A DNA stretch of 64,000 nt from Lachnospiraceae bacterium (GTDB lineage Bacteria; Bacillota; Clostridia; Lachnospirales; Lachnospiraceae): assembly GCA_017550425.1 (NCBI GenBank), contig JAFZPG010000099.1, positions 1-64,000 on the forward strand, given 5' to 3'. The notes under the pieces were generated by a model, which ran no database searches, was not told the DNA's origin, and was given only the letters and a program-made list of their open reading frames with translations. The position numbers were made by a program, and so were the translations under genes. Each line of letters begins with the position of its first letter. Within the stretch, counting starts at the first letter, position 1. Positions 34,579-43,981 of the stretch are shown one piece after another.

Positions 34579-35805
34579 ATGGAGAAGAAACTGTTCCTCA
34601 AAGGTCTGATCTGCGGTGTGCTGCTGACAGTCTTTTTGGTCGGTGGGTTCTATTTCGCGAAGCGCCTGATCTTTAACAGGGACCCGGATGGCATCATAAG
34701 CTCGGAGAACCAAACTCCCAAGACATTCGAGGAAAAAGCCATGAAGCAGATCGAAACGCTTCGTAACAGCATCAATAATTCATTTCTGTACGAGGTGGAT
34801 GACGAAGAAATGCTGGCGGAGATCAGCCGGGGCATCATGAAGTCATTGGGCGATCCGTACTCTGTCTATTACACGGCAGAAGAATACGACGAAATGATGA
34901 ACCAGTCGAACGGTACTTATTATGGCATCGGCGTTTCGGTCTCACCTAAGAATGAAAAGGATTATACAGGCTGCAAAGTGGTCCGGGCATTTAAAGGATC
35001 CCCTGCAGAGGAGGCCGGCATTCAGGCCGGAGATATCTTTTTGAAGATCGCCGGTACCGATGTGACCGACATGAACCTGGCAGATGCGGCGGCTTTGATC
35101 CGCGGTCAGCTGGATTCGTATGTGGATCTGGTGATCCTCCGCGACGGAAAAGAGATCGAGTTTCATATCCAACGTCGCAAGATCGAGGTCGATACGGTCG
35201 CGGGAAGAATGGTCACAGACAACATCGGATACATCTATGTAGCTGAATTTGATTCGGTCACGAGTGCGCAGTTTAACAGAGCCTTTGATGATTTGCGATC
35301 GCAGGGAATGGAGAAACTGATCGTCGATCTCCGTGAAAATCCGGGCGGCCTCGTGAGGACAGCGGTCGAAATGTGCGATAAATTCCTGGATGACGGAATG
35401 GTCGTATATACGAAGGATAAGCAGGGCAGGGTCAATGAATACCGTTCCAAGACGGACGCGGACGAGACGCTTCCGATGGTGGTCCTCGTGAATGGCAACA
35501 GCGCCAGCGCTTCGGAGATCTACGCCGGAGCCATGCAGGCTCGCGGACGCGCAAAACTCGTCGGAACGACGACCTTTGGGAAAGGTATCGTTCAGGGCGT
35601 TTTCAATCTCCCGGGGCAGAAGGATGGCATCAAGATCACCATTTCTTCCTACTTCACACCCGCAGATGTATGTATTCACGGAATCGGCATCAAACCGGAT
35701 ATCGAAGTGGAACTTTCGGAGGATTATAAAAACAAAAAAAATCCCACCGATGAGGATGATAACCAACTCCAGGCGGCGATCCAAGAGCTCATGAAAACAC
35801 CGTGA
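34579..35805 (+). CDS. S41-family carboxy-terminal processing protease (CtpA/B-like)
   Basis: A 408-residue membrane-anchored serine protease. An N-terminal transmembrane helix (about 7-28) is followed by the cap region, a PDZ domain (about 110-190, with GIGVSV and GSPAEEAGIQAGD) and the S41 catalytic domain. The Ser motif SASASE is at about 308-313 and the catalytic Lys is in TTFGKGIVQ. Such proteases trim exported or regulatory proteins outside the membrane. It overlaps no gene but is close behind the CdaR-like gene. Confidence 0.92.
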   Translation: MEKKLFLKGLICGVLLTVFLVGGFYFAKRLIFNRDPDGIISSENQTPKTFEEKAMKQIETLRNSINNSFLYEVDDEEMLAEISRGIMKSLGDPYSVYYTAEEYDEMMNQSNGTYYGIGVSVSPKNEKDYTGCKVVRAFKGSPAEEAGIQAGDIFLKIAGTDVTDMNLADAAALIRGQLDSYVDLVILRDGKEIEFHIQRRKIEVDTVAGRMVTDNIGYIYVAEFDSVTSAQFNRAFDDLRSQGMEKLIVDLRENPGGLVRTAVEMCDKFLDDGMVVYTKDKQGRVNEYRSKTDADETLPMVVLVNGNSASASEIYAGAMQARGRAKLVGTTTFGKGIVQGVFNLPGQKDGIKITISSYFTPADVCIHGIGIKPDIEVELSEDYKNKKNPTDEDDNQLQAAIQELMKTP

Positions 35806-35818
35806 GCCCATGAAAAGG

Positions 35819-35845
35819 TGAAAGTGTTAAAACACTTTGTTTTAT
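35819..35845 (+). terminator. Weak terminator-like hairpin after the protease gene
   Basis: AAAGTGT (35821-35827) pairs with ACACTTT (35832-35838), followed by GTTTTAT. The stem is AT-rich and short, so read-through into the next gene is likely. Confidence 0.45.
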
Positions 35846-35870
35846 GAAGATAGAATATGGAGGGCAAGCT

Positions 35871-37178
35871 ATGAAGTATTGTTCAAAATGCGGAACACCG
35901 GCAGAAGACAATCAAAATTTCTGCCTGAATTGCGGTTCCAGATTAACGGCCCCGATGGCTCAGGCAGCGGCAGACGCAGCGGCGACGGCAGCAACGACCG
36001 CACAGACGGCGCAAGATCAGTTGGCAGCGCAGCAGCAACAGACGGCGGCAGCGGCTCAGACGGCTCAGGAGCAGCTGGCAGCTCAGCAGGCGGCGGCAGC
36101 TCAGACAGCGGCGGCAGTCGCTCAGCAACAGCAGGCAGCGGCAGACGCGGCGGCACAGGTCGCAGCGACAGCTGAAGCCCAGCAGGCAGCAGCAGAAGCA
36201 GCAGCGCAGGCAAAAGCGGCGGCAGAAGCACAGGCAAAAGCAGCAGTCCAGGCGCAGGCTCAGCAGGTAGCGGCACAGGCTCAGCCGGTTCAGGCAGCGG
36301 TACCCGCTGGCGTGGTTCCCCAGGTAGCACAGCCTGTAGCGCCCATGGCAGCACAGCCCGCACAAGCGGCTCCGGCAGCGGACGGCACGAAGAAAAAGTC
36401 CGGCGCAGGCAAATGGTTTGCGATCATCGGCTTTGCTCTCGTAGCGATCATTTTGCTCATCGTTCTTTTGCTGAACGTATTCGGAAGCAGTTTCCAGACC
36501 CCGATCAAAAAGCAGATCAGTGCGATGAATTCGATGTCCACGAAAGTTGACGATTACTTTGCATGCTATCCGAAGATGATCGGAAAACTTTACGATGAAG
36601 CTCTTAAGACTACAAAAGAGGGAGTAAAGCTCATCGGCAACGATACTCTTACGAAGATCGTGGATGCGATCGACTTCGGCGCCACTCTGAGCAGTGTGTA
36701 TGATGATTACGAGAAAGAAGTCGGAAAGAATCTGAAGTTTTCCTATGATATCGTTGAAAAGAAAACACTGGATGTTTCGGTTTTGACGGCAACTGCCAAT
36801 AAATATAAGAGTATTGCAAACACCTTGAAGTCTCAGGCGGAAAGCCTTACTTCAGGAAACAGTGCTACTAAGACCAAACTTGTAAATGCGGGCGTCAAGG
36901 CAAAAGATGCCAACGATTATTGCGACAAGGTAGTCGCGGTTATCAACAATGCGTACAAGAGTTTGATGGAGATCGACGAGAAGGCCATCACGGAAGGATA
37001 TGATGTTACGTTCCGTATCACTTTCAAGGGTGACAAAGATGAAGATTTCGATACTCAGACCGTTCGTGTCCTCAAGATCAACGGAAAATGGGTATTCGAT
37101 GCATCGACTTCAGACTCTCAGTTCGGTGCAAGTTTCATCAACGATATGGTTAAAATGATGCTGCTTAATTTCGGTTGA
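35871..37178 (+). CDS. Zinc-ribbon membrane protein with Ala/Gln-rich region
   Basis: A 435-residue protein with an N-terminal zinc ribbon (C4, C7, C18, C21), an Ala/Gln-rich, coiled-coil-like tract (about 28-175), one transmembrane helix (about 184-207) and an exported domain of about 225 residues with no recognised family. GGAGGG before ATG 35871 sets the start. It resembles the pair at 22812-25163 in plan but not closely in the exported domain. Function unknown. Confidence 0.78.
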   Translation: MKYCSKCGTPAEDNQNFCLNCGSRLTAPMAQAAADAAATAATTAQTAQDQLAAQQQQTAAAAQTAQEQLAAQQAAAAQTAAAVAQQQQAAADAAAQVAATAEAQQAAAEAAAQAKAAAEAQAKAAVQAQAQQVAAQAQPVQAAVPAGVVPQVAQPVAPMAAQPAQAAPAADGTKKKSGAGKWFAIIGFALVAIILLIVLLLNVFGSSFQTPIKKQISAMNSMSTKVDDYFACYPKMIGKLYDEALKTTKEGVKLIGNDTLTKIVDAIDFGATLSSVYDDYEKEVGKNLKFSYDIVEKKTLDVSVLTATANKYKSIANTLKSQAESLTSGNSATKTKLVNAGVKAKDANDYCDKVVAVINNAYKSLMEIDEKAITEGYDVTFRITFKGDKDEDFDTQTVRVLKINGKWVFDASTSDSQFGASFINDMVKMMLLNFG

Positions 37179-37232
37179 TCTTTTATCCTATGCCCGGCTC
37201 AACGGGAATATAATGCCCCGCTTTGCGGGAAT

Positions 37233-37262
37233 ATAGTGCCCTCACTTTGGTGAGGGCACTAT
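37233..37262 (+). terminator. Strong hairpin after zinc-ribbon gene
   Basis: A perfect 13-bp stem, ATAGTGCCCTCAC (37233-37245) with GTGAGGGCACTAT (37250-37262), loop TTTG. The following sequence is A/T-rich without a clean T run. A smaller CCCGCTTTGCGGG hairpin is just upstream. Confidence 0.6.
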
Positions 37263-37323
37263 GGATATATAAAAACAAGTTATGATTTCAGTATCAAGAT
37301 GTTAACGGAAAGGAGGAGGTTGC

Positions 37324-39324
37324 ATGGAGCCCTTCGAGAAAGCGCAGTTTCATCTGGTGTCGGAGTATCAGCCGACGGGTGACCAGCCGCAAGCGATCGA
37401 CGACCTGGTAAAAGGATTTGAAGACGGAAATCAGTTTCAGACGCTGCTGGGTGTGACCGGCTCCGGCAAAACCTTCACCATGGCGAACGTGATCCGGGCG
37501 CTCGGGAAGCCGACGCTCGTGATCGCGCATAATAAGACATTGGCCGGACAGTTGTACAGCGAGTTCAAAGAATTCTTTCCGGACAATGCAGTCGAATATT
37601 TCGTAAGTTACTATGACTATTACCAGCCGGAGGCCTACGTGCCTTCGACGGATACCTATATAGAGAAGGATTCGTCGGTCAATAACGAGATCGACAAACT
37701 GCGCCACTCCGCGACCGCCTCGCTGGCAGAGCGACGGGATGTGATCATCGTGGCCTCGGTCTCCTGTATCTACGGCCTGGGCAGCCCCATCGATTATAAG
37801 AACATGGTGCTCACCCTGCGGCCGGGCATGGAAAAAAGCCGCGAGGAGGTCATTGACCGCCTGATCGACATACAATATGTGCGCGGGGATATGGACTTTA
37901 AGCGCGGTACCTTCCGCGTGCGTGGGGACGTGCTGGAGATCTTCCCGGTGGAGAGTTCCGATACGGCGCTTCGCATCGAGTTTTTCGGCGATGAGATCGA
38001 GCGGGTCAGCGAGATCGACGCGCTCACCGGTAAGGTGAAGGCGGTGATCACATTTGCCGCGATCTTTCCCGCGTCGCATTACGTAGTGCCGAAGGAGCAG
38101 CTGGAGCGCGCGGCGCGCGAGATCCTGCTGGAGATGGAGCAGCGGGTGCAGGAGTTTAAGTCCCAGGGGCGGCTTTTGGAGGCCCAGCGCATCAGCGAGC
38201 GCACGCGCTACGATGTGGAGATGCTTAGGGAGACCGGCTTCTGCTCGGGCATCGAAAACTACTCCCGGTATTTGACGAACCAGCCTGCGGGCGCGCCGCC
38301 GTTCACGCTGATGGATTATTTTCCGAAGGATTTCCTGATCATCATCGATGAGTCGCACATGACGCTGCCGCAGTTGCGGGCCATGTATGCGGGTGACCGC
38401 TCGCGTAAGACGACGCTGGTGGACTACGGCTTCCGCCTGCCCAGCGCCCTGGATAACCGGCCCTTATATTTCGGTGAGTTTGAAGAAAAGATCAACCAGA
38501 TGCTGTTTGTGTCGGCGACGCCCGGCGAATACGAGCAGCAGCATGAACTGCTGCGGACGGAGCAGGTGATCCGCCCGACCGGCCTGCTGGATCCGGAGAT
38601 CTTCGTGCGTCCCGTGGAGGGTCAGGTCGATGATCTCCTCGGTGAGATCCGCAGGACCGTGGAACAGAAGAATAAAGTGCTCGTCACCACGTTGACGAAG
38701 AAGATGGCCGAGGACCTGACGGAGTATTACAGAGGCCTCGGGGTGCGTGTGAAATACCTGCATTCGGATATCGATACACTGGAACGCTCGGAGATCATCC
38801 GTGATATGCGTATGGATCAGTTTGACGTGCTCGTGGGCATTAACCTCCTGCGAGAGGGCCTGGACATCCCGGAGATCGCCCTTGTCGCGATCCTGGATGC
38901 GGATAAAGAGGGTTTCCTGCGTTCGGAGACTTCACTGATCCAGACCATCGGCCGCGCCGCGCGTAACGCGCAGGGACGCGTCGTGATGTATGCGGATACA
39001 GAGACCGATTCGATGAAAAAGGCGATCTCGGAGACCGCGCGCCGCCGCGCCATCCAGCAGGCCTATAACGAGGCCAATGGCATTACGCCGCAGACGGTTC
39101 AGAAGGCGGTCCGTGACCTGATCTCGATCTCCAGGAAGGCAGAAGCGGCGTCGGCGCAACTGGAGAAAGATCCGGAGTCGATGAGCGAGAAGGAACTCGC
39201 GAAACTGATCGCCGATGTGGAGAAACAGATGCGCAAGGCGGCAGCCCAGCTCGATTTCGAGAGCGCGGTAGAGTTGCGTGACCGGCTGTTTGAACTTAAG
39301 AAACTACAGGAGCAGATGGATTAG
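37324..39324 (+). CDS. uvrB: Excinuclease ABC subunit B
   Basis: A 666-residue nucleotide-excision-repair helicase that verifies lesions delivered by UvrA and loads UvrC. Visible are Walker [11 protein letters not shown] (about 42-51), the beta-hairpin [20 protein letters not shown], helicase motifs ([28 protein letters not shown]) and the C-terminal UVR motif ([19 protein letters not shown]). GGAGGAGG precedes ATG 37324. uvrA starts 4 nt downstream. Confidence 0.97.
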   Translation: MEPFEKAQFHLVSEYQPTGDQPQAIDDLVKGFEDGNQFQTLLGVTGSGKTFTMANVIRALGKPTLVIAHNKTLAGQLYSEFKEFFPDNAVEYFVSYYDYYQPEAYVPSTDTYIEKDSSVNNEIDKLRHSATASLAERRDVIIVASVSCIYGLGSPIDYKNMVLTLRPGMEKSREEVIDRLIDIQYVRGDMDFKRGTFRVRGDVLEIFPVESSDTALRIEFFGDEIERVSEIDALTGKVKAVITFAAIFPASHYVVPKEQLERAAREILLEMEQRVQEFKSQGRLLEAQRISERTRYDVEMLRETGFCSGIENYSRYLTNQPAGAPPFTLMDYFPKDFLIIIDESHMTLPQLRAMYAGDRSRKTTLVDYGFRLPSALDNRPLYFGEFEEKINQMLFVSATPGEYEQQHELLRTEQVIRPTGLLDPEIFVRPVEGQVDDLLGEIRRTVEQKNKVLVTTLTKKMAEDLTEYYRGLGVRVKYLHSDIDTLERSEIIRDMRMDQFDVLVGINLLREGLDIPEIALVAILDADKEGFLRSETSLIQTIGRAARNAQGRVVMYADTETDSMKKAISETARRRAIQQAYNEANGITPQTVQKAVRDLISISRKAEAASAQLEKDPESMSEKELAKLIADVEKQMRKAAAQLDFESAVELRDRLFELKKLQEQMD

Positions 39325-39328
39325 ACCC

Positions 39329-42175
39329 ATGGGAAGTTTTATAAAGATCCGCGGGGCCGCGGAGCATAATCTGAAAAATATCAATGTCGACATCCCGCGA
39401 GAGAAACTGGTAGTCCTCACGGGCCTGTCCGGCTCGGGTAAATCGTCGCTCGCGTTTGACACCATCTACGCGGAGGGCCAGCGGCGCTACATGGAGTCAT
39501 TGTCCTCCTACGCCCGCCAGTTCCTGGGACAGATGGAGAAACCGAATGTGGAGCGCATCGAGGGCCTGTCGCCCGCGATCTCCATTGACCAGAAATCGAC
39601 GAACCGCAACCCGCGTTCGACCGTGGGCACGGTGACGGAGATCTACGACTACCTGCGTCTTTTGTACGCGCGTGTGGGAACCGTCCACTGCCCGAACTGT
39701 AAGCGGGAGATCCGCCGCCAGACGGTGGATCAGATGGTGGACCAGATCCTTTCGTTGCCGGAGAAAACTCGCATCCAGGTGCTCTCGCCGGTCGTTCGCG
39801 GCCGCAAGGGCGAGCATGCGAAGGTGCTCGAACAGGCACGAAAGAGCGGCTACGTGCGCGTGCGCATCGACGGGAACCAGTACGAACTGTCCGAGGAGAT
39901 CAAACTCGATAAAAACATCAAACACTCCATCGAGATCATCATTGACCGACTGTCGGTGCGCCCGGGCCTGGAGACCCGCCTCACGGACTCTCTGGAAAAT
40001 GCGATGAAGCTCGCAGAGGGCCTGGTCTATGTGGACGTGATCGATGGGGAAATGCTGACATTTTCCCAGAATTTTGCGTGCCCGGACTGTGGCATCAGCA
40101 TCGACGAAGTCGAGCCCCGCAGTTTCTCGTTTAACAATCCCTTCGGCGCGTGCCCGGATTGTACGGGCCTCGGTTTCACCATGGAGTTTTCGCCGGAGCT
40201 GATGATACCGAACCCTTCGATTTCGATCAACCAGGGCGCCATCACGGTATTAGGCTGGCTGTCGGCCTCCTCTGAGGGCAGTTTTACGAGGGCGGTCCTG
40301 GACGCATTGTGTAAAAGATTTCATTTCTCGCTGGACACTCCGTTCGAGGACTATCCGGAGGAGATCAAAAATATACTGTTATACGGAACCGACGTTTCCG
40401 TCCCGGTGCACTATCGCGGACAGCGTGGCGTGGGCGTATATGATATCGCATTTGAAGGCCTCGTGAAGAACGTGGAGCGTCGCTACCGCGAGACCGGCTC
40501 CGAGTCCTCGAAGGCGGAATATGAGTCCTTTATGGAGATCCGCCCCTGTAAGACCTGTCAGGGCATGCGATTAAAGCCGGCGTCGCTGGCGGTCACGGTC
40601 GGAGGCCTGAACATCTACGAGCTCACGACCCTTCCCATCCGGAAGGAACTGGAGGTCATCCGCGACCTGGAACTTACGCCGACGCAGAAGCAGATCGGCG
40701 CGCGGATCCTGAAAGAGATCGGCAACCGCCTGCAGTTTCTGATCGATGTCGGTCTGGAGTATCTGAACCTGGCGCGTAACACCGGGACCCTGTCGGGCGG
40801 CGAGGCGCAGCGGATCCGTCTGGCGACGCAGATCGGCTCGGGCCTGGTCGGCGTCTGCTATATCCTGGATGAGCCGAGCATCGGCCTGCACCAGAGGGAT
40901 AATGACAAACTGTTGAAAACGCTGATGCATCTGCGCGATCTGGGCAATACGGTCATCGTGGTGGAGCACGACGAGGATACCATGCGCGCGGCGGACCATA
41001 TCGTGGATATCGGCCCGGGTGCAGGCTCCCACGGCGGTGAGGTCGTAGCGACCGGAACGGCAGAGGAGATCATGCAGGTTCCGGAGTCCGTTACGGGCGC
41101 CTACCTGGCCGGCCGGCGTTTCATCCCGGTGCCGAAGACGCGCCGCAAACCGAGCGGTTTCCTGACCGTGGTCGGCGCGAAAGAACACAATCTGAAGAAT
41201 ATCAACGTGGATTTCCCGCTGGGGGTATTTACCTGCGTGACCGGCGTTTCCGGCTCGGGTAAAAGTTCCCTGGTCAATGAGATCCTGTATAAATCACTGG
41301 CGCGGAAACTGAACCGCGCGCGGATCATCGCCGGAAAGCATGACGAGATCCGCGGCATCGAGCAGCTGGATAAGATCATCGCCATCGACCAGAGCCCCAT
41401 CGGGCGCACGCCGCGTTCGAACCCGGCGACCTACACCGGCGTGTTCGACATGATCCGCGACCTGTTTGCGGCGACGAAGGACGCGAAGGCACGCGGATAT
41501 ACTAAGGGACGCTTCAGTTTCAATGTAAAGGGCGGCCGATGCGAAGCCTGCAGCGGCGACGGCATCCTGAAGATCGAGATGCATTTCTTGCCGGACGTTT
41601 ACGTTCCGTGTGAGGTTTGCCACGGGAAGCGGTACAACCGTGAGACCCTGGAAGTCCACTATAAGGGGAAATCCATCTTTGACGTTTTGGATATGACGGT
41701 GGAAGAGGCGCTCCCGTTCTTCGAGAACATTCCGAGCATTGCCCGAAAGATCCAAACACTGTACGATGTCGGTCTGGGTTACCTGAAACTGGGGCAGCCT
41801 TCAACGACGCTGTCGGGCGGCGAGGCGCAGCGCATCAAGCTGGCGACCGAACTGTCACGGCGCAGCACCGGGAAGACGATCTATGTGCTCGACGAACCGA
41901 CGACAGGACTGCATTTCGCAGATGTACACAAACTGGTGGAGATCCTGCACCGGCTGGCGGACGGCGGAAATACGGTCGTTGTGATCGAACATAATCTTGA
42001 CGTGATCAAAACGGCGGATTATATTATAGATATGGGGCCGGAAGGCGGAGATGCCGGTGGAACGGTGGTTGTGCAGGGCACGCCGGAAGAGATCATGGAG
42101 CATCCGACGTCATTTACCGGATGGTACGTAAAACGGGAACTGGAGAAAGCAAAGGAACGCGAAAAAACGAAATGA
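39329..42175 (+). CDS. uvrA: Excinuclease ABC subunit A
   Basis: A 948-residue damage-recognition ATPase. It has two ABC modules with Walker [10 protein letters not shown] and GVSGSGKSS and two LSGGEAQRI signatures. Zinc fingers are at CPNCKR, CPDCGI...CPDC and CEACSGDG...CEVC. UvrA2 scans DNA and hands off to UvrB. The frame extends to 39278 inside uvrB, but ATG 39329, just after the uvrB stop, begins the canonical [17 protein letters not shown] sequence. Confidence 0.97.
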   Translation: MGSFIKIRGAAEHNLKNINVDIPREKLVVLTGLSGSGKSSLAFDTIYAEGQRRYMESLSSYARQFLGQMEKPNVERIEGLSPAISIDQKSTNRNPRSTVGTVTEIYDYLRLLYARVGTVHCPNCKREIRRQTVDQMVDQILSLPEKTRIQVLSPVVRGRKGEHAKVLEQARKSGYVRVRIDGNQYELSEEIKLDKNIKHSIEIIIDRLSVRPGLETRLTDSLENAMKLAEGLVYVDVIDGEMLTFSQNFACPDCGISIDEVEPRSFSFNNPFGACPDCTGLGFTMEFSPELMIPNPSISINQGAITVLGWLSASSEGSFTRAVLDALCKRFHFSLDTPFEDYPEEIKNILLYGTDVSVPVHYRGQRGVGVYDIAFEGLVKNVERRYRETGSESSKAEYESFMEIRPCKTCQGMRLKPASLAVTVGGLNIYELTTLPIRKELEVIRDLELTPTQKQIGARILKEIGNRLQFLIDVGLEYLNLARNTGTLSGGEAQRIRLATQIGSGLVGVCYILDEPSIGLHQRDNDKLLKTLMHLRDLGNTVIVVEHDEDTMRAADHIVDIGPGAGSHGGEVVATGTAEEIMQVPESVTGAYLAGRRFIPVPKTRRKPSGFLTVVGAKEHNLKNINVDFPLGVFTCVTGVSGSGKSSLVNEILYKSLARKLNRARIIAGKHDEIRGIEQLDKIIAIDQSPIGRTPRSNPATYTGVFDMIRDLFAATKDAKARGYTKGRFSFNVKGGRCEACSGDGILKIEMHFLPDVYVPCEVCHGKRYNRETLEVHYKGKSIFDVLDMTVEEALPFFENIPSIARKIQTLYDVGLGYLKLGQPSTTLSGGEAQRIKLATELSRRSTGKTIYVLDEPTTGLHFADVHKLVEILHRLADGGNTVVVIEHNLDVIKTADYIIDMGPEGGDAGGTVVVQGTPEEIMEHPTSFTGWYVKRELEKAKEREKTK

Positions 42176-42209
42176 TCCCTGCGTATCGCCGGTGCATCAG
42201 GAGTGAATT

Positions 42210-43961
42210 ATGAAAAAATGGAAAAATGCGGTGACGGCGGCGTTTCTGTCCCTGTCACTGACCGTTTTGGGCGGATGTTCGCTGCTCGGGACGGACGAAA
42301 CGAAGGCAATCGAACCTCTGACCACGACAGAGTCGACGACACAGGCAGAGGCAACTGCGAAAGCCTCGGAGGCGACCACGGCGGCGCCTGTAACGGAGCC
42401 GGATCCGACGACGGCACCGGAACCGACGGCCGAGCCGACACCGGCCGAAACACAGGAGCCGACACAGGCGGTGGAACCGACGACACCGGAACCGACGCCC
42501 GCAGAGACCGAAGCGCTTACCGAGCCGACGACCGGACCGGTCGCGGAAACACCGAAGAAGCCGAAGTACATCTTTCTGTTTATCGGCGACGGCATGGGCA
42601 TCGGCCATATCCAGGCAGCCTCGTATTATAAGGCCGCCGTGGAGGGCGGAAAGGATTATGACCCGGCGAAAACTTCCTATGCGGGAAGCCTGCTGAATTT
42701 CCAGCAGTTCCCGGTCGCCGGAAGTGTGATCAATTATAACGGAGATTCATTTATTACGGACTCGGCGGCGGCCATCACGGCCATCGCAACCGGGCATAAA
42801 ACAGCGACGGATGCCATCGGCGTGAATGCGGACGGGACCGAGCAATACGAGACCATCGCGGAGAAGATCAAATCCCGCCTGGGCTTTAAGGTAGGTGTGG
42901 TCTCCAACGCCAACATCAACCATGCGACACCGGCCGGATTTTTCGGCCATCAGGTGAACCGCACCATGTATTATGAACTGGGCCTTGACATGTTGGCCAG
43001 TGGCTTTGACTATCTCGGCGGCGGCACGATCCGCCAGCCCGCAGGCGCCGACGGCGCCCAACCGGACCTGTACGAACTGGCGAAAGCACAGGGATATAAG
43101 GTCTATCGCGATAAAGATGCCGCTCTGTCCAAACTGAAGGAGAGCATGGGTAAGGTGCTCATTACCAGCGAACAGCGCGGCGAGGGCGAAGCGATGCGGC
43201 TTCGTGTGGATGCGGAGAAAGGCTCCGCAGACCTGTCAGACTATGTTTTGGGCGGCCTGAAGGTCTTAGGCGAGCAGGAGGGCTTCTTCTTCGGCATCGA
43301 AGGCGGCCTGATCGACTGGGCATCACATGAAAATGATGCGGGAGCCATAGTCCGCGAGGTCCTGGATCTGGAGAAAGCGGTCGGGGTCGCATTGGCCTTC
43401 TATAATGCACATCCGGAGGAAACGCTCATCCTGGTGACTGCGGATCATGAGACCGGTGGCATGGGCCTGGGCTACTCCAACATGGGTTACGAATTGTATA
43501 TGCAGGGCCTGGAAAACCAGAAACTCTCGTATCGGGATTTTATGGTAAAGGTCGCGCTGGAATACCGGCCGCAGAAGGCGAGCTGGGAGCAGGTGGTCTG
43601 GGATATCCGATCGTACTTCGGACTCACATTTGACGGGACCTTCCAGCCGGGCGACGACCCGAAACTGAAGATGACAAATGACGAAGTGCTTCAGTTGAAT
43701 GCCGCTTATCTCGCCAGCATGAAAGACGAGACGGCGACCTACGGGACCGCGATGTATGAGAATTACGGCTCTTACGAGCCGCTTGCATTTACCGCCACGA
43801 CCATTTTGGCGAAAAAATGCGGTGTGCGCTTTACGACGATCTATCACACGGGCGAACCGATCCCGATCTACGCGATCGGAGCGGGCGCGGAAGAATTCTC
43901 CGGAACCTTTGATAACACGGAGATCGCAAAGAAATTAGAGAGGCTTTTGGGCATCGAATAG
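42210..43961 (+). CDS. Lipoprotein alkaline phosphatase (PhoA-type)
   Basis: A 583-residue exported phosphomonoesterase. A lipoprotein signal ends LTVLGGC (C23), and a Thr/Glu/Pro-rich linker (about 30-115) leads to the catalytic domain. Metal and active-site motifs are FIGDGMG, the nucleophile S185 in DSAAAITAIATGHKT, GLIDWASHENDA, TADHETGG and the late YHTGEPIPIYAIG. It scavenges phosphate outside the membrane. AGGAG precedes ATG 42210. It lies 34 bp after uvrA, probably by chance rather than function. Confidence 0.93.
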   Translation: MKKWKNAVTAAFLSLSLTVLGGCSLLGTDETKAIEPLTTTESTTQAEATAKASEATTAAPVTEPDPTTAPEPTAEPTPAETQEPTQAVEPTTPEPTPAETEALTEPTTGPVAETPKKPKYIFLFIGDGMGIGHIQAASYYKAAVEGGKDYDPAKTSYAGSLLNFQQFPVAGSVINYNGDSFITDSAAAITAIATGHKTATDAIGVNADGTEQYETIAEKIKSRLGFKVGVVSNANINHATPAGFFGHQVNRTMYYELGLDMLASGFDYLGGGTIRQPAGADGAQPDLYELAKAQGYKVYRDKDAALSKLKESMGKVLITSEQRGEGEAMRLRVDAEKGSADLSDYVLGGLKVLGEQEGFFFGIEGGLIDWASHENDAGAIVREVLDLEKAVGVALAFYNAHPEETLILVTADHETGGMGLGYSNMGYELYMQGLENQKLSYRDFMVKVALEYRPQKASWEQVVWDIRSYFGLTFDGTFQPGDDPKLKMTNDEVLQLNAAYLASMKDETATYGTAMYENYGSYEPLAFTATTILAKKCGVRFTTIYHTGEPIPIYAIGAGAEEFSGTFDNTEIAKKLERLLGIE

Positions 43962-43981
43962 GGTGCCGAAAGGGGGATCAT

